This document shows positions 11,701 through 21,383 of a stretch of 64,000 nt of DNA, piece after piece. Source of the stretch: Lathyrus oleraceus (lineage: Eukaryota; Streptophyta; Magnoliopsida; Fabales; Fabaceae). The position numbers were made by a program, and so were the translations under genes. The notes beneath the pieces were generated by a model. The model had not been told where the DNA came from. It ran no database searches and worked only from the letters and a program-made list of their open reading frames with translations. Each line of letters begins with the position of its first letter. The first letter of the stretch is position 1. The stretch lies in assembly GCF_024323335.1 (NCBI RefSeq), contig NC_066583.1:16724665-16788664 (forward strand), given 5' to 3'.

Positions 11701-14335
11701 GATGCCGTTCGGGCTCAAGAACGCTGGCGCTACATACCAACGCATGATGAACAAAGTCTTCAAGGACGAAATAGGGGACATGCTCGAAGTGTACATGGAC
11801 GACATGATCGTCAAATCACACGAGGAGATAACCCATGCTCGACACCTTACGAAGGTATTCGAGCAGGCGAGACAGTGTAAAATGAGGTTCAACCCCGAGA
11901 AATGCACGTTCGGAGTCCGGGCAGGCAAGTTCCTCGGTTTCTATCTCACCGAAAGAGGGATCGAGGCCAACCCCGACAAATGCCGGGCATTCTCGGAGTT
12001 TCCGACCCCGAAAACCAAAAAATCGATCCAGTCACTCAATGGAGTGCTCGCCTCACTCTCCCGTTTCATCGCCAAGTCCGCCCAGCACGCATTGCCATTC
12101 TTCAGACTCCTTCGCAAAGAGGCTACCTTCGACTGGACCGATGAATGCGAGCAAGCGCTACTCCATCTAAAGAAGGTTCTGTCCCAACCCCCGGTCTTAT
12201 CACGGCCATCAGAAAAGGAAACCCTATACTTATACCTATCCGTGGCAACCGAGGCCGTCAGCGCCGTTCTAGTAAGAGAAACCGACGAAGGACAAAAGCC
12301 CATCTATTTTACGAGTAAAGCACTCCAAGGTCCCGAGCTCCGATATCAGCAAATCGAAAAGGTCGCCCTGGCCCTCATCAACACAGCGAGGAGACTACGA
12401 TATTACTTCCTCGCACACACGATAAAGGTGAGGACCGACCAGCCAATCAAACAGCTGCTCGGGCGCCCGGATATGGCCGGGAGGATGCTCAAGTGGTCAC
12501 TAGAACTCTCCGAATTCGACATACAATACGAAAGTAGGAAAGCCTTGAAAGCTCAGGCGCTGGCCGACTTCGTCGCGGAGATGACCCACTGCCCGACTCC
12601 AGCAGAAAGCGCCCACAAATGGACGATCTTCGTCGATGGCGCCTCTAGCACATCGGGCAGCGGGGCCGGGATCATCCTCGAAAATGAAGAAGGGATCCTG
12701 ATAGAGGTATCGTTAGCGCTAGCGTTCCCAACATCAAACAACCAAGCCGAATACGAAGCCTTCCTCGCAGGCCTGAGGTTAGCCGAGGACCTGGGAGCAA
12801 AAGAGGTAAAAATAGCCACCGACTCCCAGCTCGTGGCCTCACAAGTGCGAGGAGAATACCAAACCAAGAACGACAACCTCCTCGGGTACTTGTCCCTCGT
12901 CAAAGAAAAACTTGATAGATTTGAAAAATGGGAAGTTCAACACATACCCCGCGAGCACAACACACGGGCAGACGTTCTCTCGAAACTAGCCAGCACGAGG
13001 AAAAAGGGTGGGAATAAATCAGTAATCCAAGAAATTCTCCCGCGGCCCAGCATCGACAAACTACCGCCTCCACTCGAGGTCAACGCTATTGGAGATGCCC
13101 ACTGTTGGATGACACCCATCTACAATTACCTCACACGAGACGAACTCCCGGCTGACCCGAAAGAGGCGACCACTGTCAAACGACGCGCATGCTCGTACGT
13201 ACTCCTCGAAGGCAAACTCTACCGGAGAGGATTCTCCATCCCACTACTCAAATGCGTCGAGGAAGAGAATGTCCCCGACATACTTGGAGAGATACACCGG
13301 GGAATTAACGCTCAACACCTCGGCGGACGATCGCTCGCACGAAAAGCCCTTCGAGCAGGCTACTACTGGCCGACCATGCAAAACGATTCGAAAGAGCACG
13401 TCAAAAGATGTGACAAATGCCAACGACACGCCGACATGCACCTCGCACCCCCGAACGACCTCAAATCATTGTCTTCCCCATGGCCCTTCGCGTGGTGGGG
13501 CATGGACATCCTCGGACCCTTCGTCACCGGATCATATCAGAATAAATACCTCATCGTCGGGGTGGATTACTTCACCAAATGGATCGAGGCGGAGGCACTG
13601 GCTAAAATAACCGCGCAGAACATTCTCCGGTTCTTCAAACGCAACATCCTCGCTCGGTTCGGTATACCCCAGGCCATTGTCACTGACAACGGGACACAAT
13701 TCACGGACGGAGGATTCCAGGACTTCATCGCCAGCCTGGGCACCACACAGCATTTCACGTCTGTCGAGCATCCGCAGACGAACGGGCAAGCAGAGGCGGC
13801 CAACAGGGTTATCTTACGTGGCCTCAAACGCAGACTCGGCGAGGCAAAGAGGGCATGGGTCGAGGAGCTACATAGCGTCCTATGGGCCTACCGCACGACA
13901 CCACATTCCACCACCGGGGAAACCCCGTTCCGACTAACTTACGGCACCGAGGCAGTCATCCCGGTGGAGATACGGACGCCAACGAGGAGGACAGAGGAGC
14001 CCCTAGACGAGGAAATGAACGATGAAACCCTTAGAGCCGAGCTCGATCTAGTCGAGGAAATACGCTCCGAAGCGGCTCTCCGGGAAACAACCCTCAAACA
14101 AAAGATAGCACTACGCCATGACGCGAAAGTCATAAAAAGAGAGTTCCAGGTCGGCACCCTGGTCCTCAGAAGAAACCAGAAAAACCCGAGAGAGGGCAAA
14201 CTGGCGGCCAACTGGGAAGGCCCTTACCGCGTCCGCGACAAAACGAGCAACGGGGCCTATTACCTAGAAAACCTACAAGGAGAACAACTCGCTCGACCAT
14301 GGAACGCAGAAAAACTTAGACAATATTACAGCTAA
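8735..14335 (+). CDS. gag-pol: Tat gag-pol polyprotein, intact, 1866 aa
   Basis: Starts at the first ATG after the PBS and ends TAA at 14335. Domains by approximate residue: charged N-terminal region (1-180); gag core (190-350, YDGTTDPDDHV to the coiled region); a zinc knuckle near 439 in the form CxxHx4Hx4C, with His in place of the second Cys; aspartic protease near 607-620 (VDEGSS); reverse transcriptase about 890-1080 with YMDD near 1019; a gypsy-type RNase H about 1160-1245; a second, archaeal-type RNase H about 1295-1421 with acidic residues in VDGA, AEYE, TDSQ and ADVL; integrase about 1510-1800 with an HHCC finger and DDE core (GMDILG, VTDNGTQF, and the Glu in NGQAEAANR). The product makes capsid, copies the RNA and integrates the DNA. 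No frameshift separates gag and pol. Codons for the RT fingers (about 11405-11600) are far more AT-rich than those on either side. Confidence 0.95.
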   Translation: MAGEQHSDHSRPLVNYNMDDGPPSHEADVRDGHPSTPSPEPQNNGDASHAHNLGAETFHPIPVPVEGDAVMIAMVNALNQAGSMLRQQHERIMALEAERQEARPQPVSRIQQRSEPTKKRGRRSPEPHASRARARRDGGRARTSPRRGHSPDDNELSPLRSDEEDLHCPLSRAIMEAPLPKGMEKPPNLAVYDGTTDPDDHVDNVNAMLDYRNDITGHLKCRLFSTTLRKGAMAWYKSLAPESITSWRVMRSMFTRHFTASRRHPKTEATLEAIVQKKNETLRSYIERFNQEAVEVDTTEHMKKYLLERGLLPGSELSRAVGIEPPRTLNELLHKAQAYIRYEEKQVAHNARSGRNAGETEHSKREDTSISRRNGDKRREERPRELREGRGPAGRYSEYTLLTAPRERILAECINSEFKQGRVRFPKPSAPKPHTDKSKYCRFHRSHGHVTEDCVHLKDAIEILIQEGHLKQYTRKNEAPRHDEPEKKRPRENTPPDNSPYQVALCVSRPEDFFLPEPLPEGKITALSPWEDFPTTLVISGGGTNGESTALSVKRKFDELLLTAPEQKATLTKYRGKSNPISFFLEELPGGSPNSAIPLLIRAKMARFDVRRILVDEGSSVDIMYVHLFKTLKLDKTNLAPYVGSDLQGFNGATTRPWGYVELLVTFGEQETAREVKIQFLVVDCPSLYNCIFGRPTLAELTAVPSTVHLKMKYYTKLGRVVTIHGDIEAARRCYDAAVKGQAVVSTKSNCNNKKLKTEDPARGVNAIDLDCRIGLDETEEGRFPKERSLEHPVRPIPDGEFELIPLGDDPERTVKIGKGLPEETREELVACLEENSDLFAWNAAEMPGLDPEIACHKLAVDRAAKPIAQRRRKQSPEKAEAAERAVKDLLEANFISEAQYTTWLSNVVLVKKNNGKWRMCVDYTDLNRACPKDAFPLPNIDSLVDNSAGFKLLSFMDAYSGYNQIPMSPADKKHTAFMTPTGNYYYNVMPFGLKNAGATYQRMMNKVFKDEIGDMLEVYMDDMIVKSHEEITHARHLTKVFEQARQCKMRFNPEKCTFGVRAGKFLGFYLTERGIEANPDKCRAFSEFPTPKTKKSIQSLNGVLASLSRFIAKSAQHALPFFRLLRKEATFDWTDECEQALLHLKKVLSQPPVLSRPSEKETLYLYLSVATEAVSAVLVRETDEGQKPIYFTSKALQGPELRYQQIEKVALALINTARRLRYYFLAHTIKVRTDQPIKQLLGRPDMAGRMLKWSLELSEFDIQYESRKALKAQALADFVAEMTHCPTPAESAHKWTIFVDGASSTSGSGAGIILENEEGILIEVSLALAFPTSNNQAEYEAFLAGLRLAEDLGAKEVKIATDSQLVASQVRGEYQTKNDNLLGYLSLVKEKLDRFEKWEVQHIPREHNTRADVLSKLASTRKKGGNKSVIQEILPRPSIDKLPPPLEVNAIGDAHCWMTPIYNYLTRDELPADPKEATTVKRRACSYVLLEGKLYRRGFSIPLLKCVEEENVPDILGEIHRGINAQHLGGRSLARKALRAGYYWPTMQNDSKEHVKRCDKCQRHADMHLAPPNDLKSLSSPWPFAWWGMDILGPFVTGSYQNKYLIVGVDYFTKWIEAEALAKITAQNILRFFKRNILARFGIPQAIVTDNGTQFTDGGFQDFIASLGTTQHFTSVEHPQTNGQAEAANRVILRGLKRRLGEAKRAWVEELHSVLWAYRTTPHSTTGETPFRLTYGTEAVIPVEIRTPTRRTEEPLDEEMNDETLRAELDLVEEIRSEAALRETTLKQKIALRHDAKVIKREFQVGTLVLRRNQKNPREGKLAANWEGPYRVRDKTSNGAYYLENLQGEQLARPWNAEKLRQYYS

Positions 14336-14817
14336 ATACACCACGGGGAGACGTGGCAGGTACGACCACGCTCTTCGTCCCCAAAACCCCAGGGAGGAAC
14401 CACGAGGCCCGGGAACGATCCGGGGTCACATAACGAACACAACCCTCCCCGACGGTTGGGATCTTGACCAAGACTCAACGTCGAAGTACCAAGACTGGCA
14501 GGGCGCCCAGCTCGCGATGGGAGGACCCAAGCCTCGGGACCAGGGTTCGGACAACGGACCCGGGCTTCGATACCCACGGGCACAAAGCCCGACACTTCGT
14601 CGGTTCCCTAAACCGAGGAGATTAACAAAGTCGAGCAGAGTACGAATTCATACAAACAAGTATCAAACACAAACGAGCACAATGAATGATAACGAAAATA
14701 TTCATACATTAGAAACGATAAAAGCGGCCGAAGCCAAGTACGCCCGAAGGCCATATTACAACGCCCGAAGGCCAAAATACATAAGGCACGCAGGCCATGA
14801 TAAGAAAAACAAATAAA
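14336..14817. other. spacer between convergent gag-pol and antisense gene
   Basis: 482 bp of GC-rich non-coding sequence between the stop of gag-pol and the stop of the antisense gene. It contains two close copies of CGCCCGAAGGCCA (about 14741-14753 and 14762-14774) and a degenerate third. No domain is recognisable. Confidence 0.6.
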
Positions 14818-17237
14818 CTAAGACTCCGCTCGGAGCACCTCTTCATCTTCTTCTTCTTCTTCTCCCCCCAGCTCCTCTTCCACTGCAAACGGGCAGATGA
14901 TCTCACCATCCCGGACGCAGTAGTTATAGGCCGACCCTGCTGTCACCAACTCAGGGTTCAGAAGCCCGAGCTGCTCGACAGCATTGTCGAAACCCTCTTT
15001 GAAGCAGGCCACGAGATCTTGGTTGAGAGTCCGAATATGCCCTAGCAACTCACCGCGCGAACCAAGGGCGCGTTCCTCCTCGGTCTCATCTGCCAGAGGA
15101 CGGACCTTTCCCTCGAGAGACGCAACCTGAGCCCGTAGGCCAGCGTTGTCCTCGGTCAGCTTCTGATGGTCGGCCACCTGCTCTTCCAAGCTCGCCATCG
15201 CAGCCTTCAACTGGTCCCTCTCCTTCTCCACCTCCTCCAGCTTCCGGCTCAACCCTTCCTGCAGCTGATGCTCTTCTTTGTAGTCCGACAGATCTTTAGA
15301 TAATTTTTCCTTCTCCGCCCGGACCTGCAAAAGGGCACCCTCCAGCGAGGCAGTGGAGACCGAAGTGTCGGTCAAAACCATGGCCGTCTCCATCACCCGG
15401 ATGACAGCAGCAATATCCCTGGCCAGATCTTTTCTCCGAGCAGCAGCATCCTGGTCCAGAATAGCCTTGGCCTCAGGCGCGGGCACAACAATCGACTCCT
15501 CGGCCTTGAAGAACGACCGTTCCACATAGCAGGGAGGTAGAAGATAGCTCCCCGGTCCGTTCGGACTTCCTGGAGACGACCTGGTAAGGGCCCCAGCCGG
15601 ACGCTTCCGTTTATGGAGGGGAGAAGCCGCTGGCGACGGACTGCTATCAGCAATGTTGATCGGGTTAGACCGAGGAGGAGAGGAAGGAATCACGCTCGCC
15701 TGCGAGGGACCGATCCCGGCATCGCCAGCAGTCTCCGAGACACGGGCCGCAGTTTTCTTCTTCTTCTTGGGCACCCGGTCAGGAGCGCCGACCTGATTCG
15801 CTAGCTTCAGCACCCGATCACGAGCATTGGGCATGGCACCTGCAAATAAATTACACACAAACATTAGCGACCGAAATCATAAACAGAAATAAAATGCTAA
15901 ACAAAGTCTGCCTACTCAATAACGCCAGAGCTTCCTCCTCGGTATCACACTCGAGCAGAGCCTTCGTATTGATATAACGCGTCTCGGTGATTAGCTCCCC
16001 GGCCTCATCCAGGTAGGGCACGCCCTGTCGATTCGCCCAGAACCCCAAGCTGAAGCTCTGCACGTAATCGACCAGCTTCTTGTACGCGAGCCTATCCTCC
16101 TCGCCGAGCATCGCGTACTTGACCCGGTAATGCGCCGTGGAGAGATCGAAATGATCACGCTGCCACCTCAGCGGTATCTTCGACATCAGCGTCTCCTCCC
16201 CGTTGGGTTCCCGTTGATAGTAGTATAAAGAGTGAAGGGCAGCCCGGGTGATCGGCATCACCACGTACCACCGGCTTTTGAAATGGCGAACAGAATCCTC
16301 GTACGTCTTGAACAGACGCACGGGCTGCTTGAAGGAAACCCAACTGTGGCGACCACGGGAACCGGACCTCTGGAGATGGAAGACGTGGAAGAAGAGAGCC
16401 CGGGTGCAACCAATGCCGAGGAACTGGCAAACTAACTCGAATGCCCGCATAAATGCGAGAGCATTGGGATGTAGTTGGGACGGCGCCAGCCGGAGCCACT
16501 TGAAGACCGACATCTGGAAGGAGTTGAAGGGCAGTCTGATCCCCGCCTCACGAAAAGCAAATTCATACATGGTGAACTGCTTCCCCGGGAAATGATGACA
16601 AATGCGGTCTTCTTCCTTGGGGGCGCAGCAGTACCAGTTTGGTGGATCCTCCCGGCTTATGGTCTCGACCATAGCGTGAGCAGTGATGGCCTCGTCACAG
16701 AAGTCTGATTCCTCCTCCAAGGGCTCGTCCGCAACCCATGAGAAGTCGACCTGCCCGGAAGAGGAGGCGTGTTCGGTACCACCTCGGACACTCCCATCCC
16801 CGACAGGGAGACGAGCGATTGTCGCGTCTTCGGTGGAGGACCCAGAATCTTCTTTCCTCGGTCGTAAGCGCCCGGTAGCACCTGAAACGCAGACAGAAAG
16901 AGTGAATTCGACGTCATATCAAATCCACCCTTCCACCGCAGGTCAAGTGAAAGGGCGTAGCGGCGACGGACACTAACCGTGCTCAACTCGGTGGCGCGCG
17001 CACTCTATGAAGACCGGGCATAAACTTCATACAGCCTATGCAGGTATTGCCCAGCGTATGAAGTTTATGCCCGGTACAGTAGGATCCCAACCCTATTTTC
17101 TACCATCTAAGATACACCTACAGTCCACTACACTGTTCCCAAGTTAAACCTAACCACATTTCTACAACATTATCATGCGTTTGACAGAAAACAACAAGGA
17201 AAAAGAATGGGTCACAGTGGAAAATCATACCTGACAT
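14818..17237 (-). CDS. antisense spliced gene of the Tat element (Transposase_28-like + coiled coil), predicted 664 aa
   Basis: Minus-strand model: exon 1 coding 17237-17231 (ATG TCA G), intron 17230-16882 (GTATGA...TTTCAG), exon 2 16881-15916, intron 15915-15840 (GTAGGC...TTGCAG), exon 3 15839-14818 ending TAG. The coding total is 1,995 nt, an exact multiple of three, and both junctions keep the frame. The ATG is the first one downstream of a TATA box at 17408-17415. Residues about 100-230 (LRLAPSQLHPNALAFMRAFE) resemble the plant family annotated 'putative gypsy type transposon' (Transposase_28). A basic PKKKKK lies near 350, a Leu/Glu/Lys coiled coil at about 486-578, and an acidic tail at the end. 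Extra antisense ORFs are known in Tat-lineage elements; their function is not. The splice model is inference from sequence. Unspliced, exons 2 and 3 would be separate frames. Confidence 0.75.
17013..17075. repeat. perfect 20-bp inverted repeat in intron 1 of the antisense gene
   Basis: Arms 17013-17032 and 17056-17075 are exact reverse complements (core GGGCATAAACTTCATAC) with a 23-bp loop. In RNA of either strand this would fold into a strong hairpin. It lies in the 3' non-coding part of the sense RNA and in an intron of the antisense RNA. Confidence 0.9.
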
Positions 17238-17407
17238 AGTTAAGTTGAAAGGGTACGGTGGTGTCCGAGCAGAAGACGGTGGTTCAGATAGGAGGACGGG
17301 CGGAGACGACGGTCCAGACGGTTGAGAGAGCAAACGAGAGAGAATGTGGAGAACTCCGGTGAACGCGTGAGCGAAAAGAAAAAGTGGAAATGAAGTTACT
17401 CAACCCC

Positions 17408-17415
17408 TTTTTATA
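17408..17415 (-). promoter_or_regulatory. TATA box of the antisense gene
   Basis: Minus strand CCCTATAAAAAGGGG, about 170 bp upstream of the antisense ATG at 17237 and about 380 bp inside the 3' LTR. The region from 17416 to 17791 has no coding frame of its own and probably holds upstream promoter sequence and the PPT. Confidence 0.65.
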
Positions 17416-17780
17416 GGGCTTGGCACGTAGACCAACACGCTAGGTCATCATTGCCTAGCCTGCCTACGCCGTCTTTGCACGCGAAACGAAGCGACCCCAC
17501 TAATTCTGAGACACGTCTGTCAAAGATGAGAAGCTGAAACGACCCGAGCACCTATCCGTCTCCTCGACTCACCAAGACGCCACCTCCCCGCGTCATACCC
17601 ACGTTTACTACAAGGAAGGCGCAGATCAACCGATCACCTCCATCCCCGACATTCCCGAAGAAAGGGTCGATCATGAATAGGTCTGGTACGACCTCGCCTG
17701 TCTAACGATCAAGCTTCCCCATCGTCTCGGGGAACCCTTAGTTGAAACATAAGTCATCCCTCTGGCTCAGAGACTCGACT

Positions 17781-17791
17781 TGGGGGGCTCC
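17781..17791 (+). other. candidate polypurine tract of the Tat element
   Basis: TGGGGGGCTCC directly precedes the 3' LTR at 17792. The G run fits a plus-strand primer site, although the last four bases are not all purines. Confidence 0.55.
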
Positions 17792-18390
17792 TGTTCCGGA
17801 CTGGGCCATGACCCTAGGCACGGCACGGCCCAATGCTCGCCAAGCCCACGTCCAAACAGCCATGTCCACACGACCACAAGGACACGTCAGGTGGACGACA
17901 GTCCGCCCGACGAACGTCTCCCCGGCCCTTAAACACGTGTCGGACAGCGAGCGGGTCCTCCTCATACGATCTCCATCCACTCACCGTCAACCCATGTCGC
18001 GGGCACCTCAGTTGTGCCGGGCAGGGCCCTAACGGCATCCCACTCACCACGTCACCCAACTCCCCTATATTGCCGCCTTAGGGATAGGGGCAGTTGGACC
18101 AGGGGGCAGACTTTGGCCTAGGTCTTAACGCTTCTTACGCGTCCCCTGGCAGCTCCTCCTTGGGCCTAGCTAATCCAGCCCATTAGGAGCCTTGGCCCAG
18201 CGCTGGGGGCTCACTATAAATACCCCTTTCATGGCAAAGGGGCAGGTATGCTAACTCACACTCTGATAACCTCATTCTGTACCTTTTCTGACTTAAGCAT
18301 TGGAGCATCTTGCAGGTACACCCCCCTCTCATTTCATTCTCCGGCCCATTCATCAAGACCTTGGAAGGCCCTCCTGATCAGGTGAGATCA
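17792..18390 (+). repeat. Tat 3' LTR (599 bp)
   Basis: Same length and sequence as 8056-8654. It is followed directly by the TA tract of the host Tekay LTR. Confidence 0.95.
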
Positions 18391-19092
18391 TATATATATA
18401 TATATATATATATATAGCAACTATTAGGATCATAAAAACAAGATTGTAAGCTCCACTAATTTTCACCAAAATCTCAAATCAACCATTTTCAAGTGAAACT
18501 CAAACTTGCAATTATACACCAAATCGTGTTCTATACACATACTCATTCATGAAATTCAATATAGAAACATCATAGCATAACATAAACATCAATTTCATGG
18601 ATTAAAATATAAACACATGTTAGGGTTTCTCAAAAATCAAAATCCCCAAATCCTAAGTTCATGATATCTAACCCACATACATTACATACATTATGTTTAC
18701 CCTTAACCACTTGAAATCCCATCCTTACCTTAGTATAGATGAAATCTCTAGGTCCTTCTTCTTCTAGTTTCCTCTTCTCCTCTTTCTCTTATCTTCTCTT
18801 CTATTCTCTCTTCTTTTCTTGTTTTACAAAACTAACTCTGATCTCTAAAACCCTTACTATCTTTTTAACTCATAATGGGCTTAACCCACTTATCCACCGA
18901 TTCTAATTAATTAGGACCATTACTAGACAATTGTTATTTCTACTCATAAAATTCAATTATTCAAATAACACATATATTCAAATAACTCAAATAATCACCA
19001 GAACACATATTTAATTAATTATCACATCAAATAATGATTAATTAAAATAAACACCTAATAAATAAATACGGAAATTAAATCGGGGTGTTACA
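18391..19092 (-). repeat. Tekay 3' LTR, proximal segment
   Basis: Begins with the remaining 26 bp of TA repeat and ends GGGGTGTTACA at 19092, which on the minus strand is the LTR start TGTAACACCCC. With 6142-8055 it makes a complete LTR of about 2,611 bp. It matches 46976-47642 of the other LTR with scattered differences. Confidence 0.9.
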
Positions 19093-19107
19093 ACTCTCCC
19101 CCACTTG
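19093..19107 (-). other. polypurine tract of the Tekay element
   Basis: The minus strand reads AAGTGGGGGAGAGT directly before the 3' LTR. This is the expected plus-strand primer position and fixes the element's orientation. Confidence 0.8.
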
Positions 19108-19133
19108 AAATATTTTCGTCCTAAAAAATTACC

Positions 19134-19781
19134 TCAAGCAAACAACTCGGGATATGAATCCCTCATATGACTCTCAAGCTCCTACGTCACATTTCCACCA
19201 GTCGATCCTCCCCAAACGATTTTCACCAAAGCAATCTCTTTACCACGGAGTTGTTTCACCTCTCTATCTTCTATCCGCATAGGTAATGTCTCCACGGTCA
19301 AATTATCTCTAACCTCAACATCATCTAATTGGACAACATGCGAAGGATCCGCAATGTATCTCCTCAATTGAGACACGTGAAACACATCATGGAGATTAGC
19401 AAGTGACGGCGGCAACGTAATCCGATAAACCACATCACCTACTTTCTCGGAAATCTGATACAGACCAATAAAATGCGGCGTCAACTTACACGACTTCAAT
19501 GCTCTACCAACACCCGTTACCGGAGTAACTCTTAAAAACACACAATCATCTACCTCAAACTCAAGCGATTTCCTTCTCTTGTCATGGTAACTCTTCTGAC
19601 GACTTTGAGAAACCTTCATCTTCTCTCTGATCATTTTAATCTTATCAATAGTCAGTTGAACTATCTCAGGTCCAACCACAACACTTTCTCCAGATTCGTA
19701 CCAACACAAAGGCGTCCTACACCTTCTACCATACAAAGCTTCAAACGGAGCCATACCAATACTCAAATGAAAACTATTGTT
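19134..19781 (-). pseudogene. Tekay integrase C-terminus and chromodomain, broken
   Basis: Minus-strand frame from the insertion point of the Ogre-like LTR. It encodes the end of the integrase core (EALYGRRCRTPLCW), the C-terminal DNA-binding part (VSQLRRYIADPSHV) and a chromodomain-like end (REVKQLRGKEIALVKIVW). An in-frame TAG at 19182-19184 sits where the family normally has the Trp of TWE; the frame then stays open to TGA at 19134-19136. A chromodomain on integrase is the mark of chromoviruses and targets insertion to modified histones. The upstream part of the same gene is at 32803-33636, 13 kb away because of two insertions. Confidence 0.88.
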
Positions 19782-20313
19782 GTAGGTGTCGCAATGCGAA
19801 AAACAACCGGCGGGAAAATACAGAGCCGCCACCGACGCTATTCATCCTATGACGGAAAGGGAGCGCAGGACTAACCTAAGAAAGGGAAAGGAACGGTTTT
19901 ACGACCAGAGATTGCAAGGTGCGGGAGTCGGTTACGCAAGGGGAAGGTATTAGCACCCCTCACGTCCGTCGTACTCGACGGGATCCACGCTCAAAAGATA
20001 GCTCAAAGAATAGGAAAAGGGTTGCTAATAAACTGCTCAAAGAAATTGCACAAAATGCAATAATAAACAGGTGGAAGAAGACGGAGGAAGTGGACTCGGC
20101 AGGATGTCGCATCCTGGGCCTACGTAGTTTGTCAGAAACAAACATCAGAGTCAACGTAGTTCGGGGAAAAGGGGAACATGCTCGCTAGGACATCGCATCC
20201 TATGCCTACATATCTTCTCTATCCAGAGGAAGAATCAGAGCACTCGTAGCTCGGCTAACGCACGCCGAAACAAAACACCAAAAAGGGACGCTGAGACGTC
20301 AAAAGAAACACTC

Positions 20314-20535
20314 AAAAGGAAACAGAATGCCAATACATGGACTTATATCTGACTCCCAACAATAACCCAAACAAAAGGAAATAGAATGCCAATACATGGA
20401 CTTACATCCAACTCCTGACAATAACTAAACAAAAGGAAACAGAATGCCAATTCATGGACTTACATCCAACTCCTAACAACAAACAAAAGGAAATAGAATG
20501 CCAATACATGGACTTACATCCAACTCCAAACAATA
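20314..20535. repeat. four tandem copies of a 54-59 bp unit in the Ogre-like LTR
   Basis: The unit contains AGAATGCCAATACATGGAC and TCCAACTCC and starts near 20314, 20373, 20431 and 20485. Copies differ by a few substitutions and small indels in the AC-rich spacer. Confidence 0.85.
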
Positions 20536-20607
20536 GCAAACGCTAACCAGCGAACACCAAAGAAAAAGGTTATCAGATTACCCCAACAAAGTAATCAAAT
20601 ATCCAAA

Positions 20608-20870
20608 GATGAACCCCAAAGATGAACCCCAAGATGATAACCACCATCACAAACGTCACAAATGAACCCCGAAGATGAACCCCAAATGAGTGACAACCGT
20701 CACGAATGAACCCCAAAGATAATAACCATCATCACAAATGAACCCCAAGCGAGTGACAACCGTCACAAATGAACCCCAAGTGAGTGACAACCGTCACAAA
20801 TGAACCCCAAGTGAGTGACAACCGTCACAAATGAAACCCAAGTGAGTGACAACCGTCACAAATGAACCCC
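20608..20870. repeat. 31-bp minisatellite in the Ogre-like LTR
   Basis: Repeats of ATGAACCCCAAGTGAGTGAC plus AACCGTCACAA. At least five clear copies, with shorter degenerate ones at the left end (GATGAACCCCAA). Confidence 0.85.
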
Positions 20871-20964
20871 ATAAGGTATAAACATACCACACACGCCCAC
20901 GTTGGACAAACAAGTACTCACACCAAAATAAAGAAGAGGGTGAACACACACAAGACAACACAGC

Positions 20965-21383
20965 AAAAAGAAAAAGGGTGCCCGGAGAGATTGCTCGCAA
21001 CCTCCTGCCTACGTATCTCATCTGGTATGAGAATCAGGGCGACGTAGTTCCCCTTAACAGGGGAAAGGAGACAACAAACTAATAGGGAGACTAAGACTCG
21101 AGCCTAATAGTTTTCATGCAAACAATATCCCTAAGTCGGGAATAAGGGTGATGAACACACCCAAAACCAAAACAACAACAAAAAAGGTGAAAAAGAAAAA
21201 GGGTGCCCGGAGAGATTGCTCGCAACCTCCTGCCTACGTATCTCATCTGGTATGAGAATCAGGGCGACGTAGTTCCCCTTAACAGGGGTACAACACTCTC
21301 CTAACCAGAGACCAGGGAAACAACAAACTAATAGGGAGACTAAGACTCGAGCCTAATAGTTGTCATGCAAACAATATCCCTAG
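20965..21383. repeat. large direct duplication inside the Ogre-like LTR
   Basis: 20965-21133 and 21190-21383 share AAGGGTGCCCGGAGAGATTG through AACAATATCCCTA. Copy two has an extra 25-bp segment after AACAGGGG. A close copy of the shared ACGTAGTT-type motif is also seen near 20122 and 20155. Confidence 0.85.

Larger units (their letters stand above)
8056..18390 (+). mobile_element. Tat-lineage Ty3-gypsy retrotransposon (Retand-like), apparently intact
   Basis: 10,335 bp bounded by two 599-bp LTRs that read as identical, with TG...CA ends. It has a PBS directly after the left LTR, one unbroken gag-pol frame and an antisense gene between pol and the right LTR. The TSD is TATAT (8051-8055 and 18391-18395), necessarily ambiguous because the target is a TA repeat. 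The GC-rich body contrasts with its AT-rich host LTR. The two different RNase H domains in pol and the extra antisense gene are Tat-lineage traits. Identical LTRs indicate a very recent insertion. Confidence 0.92.
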
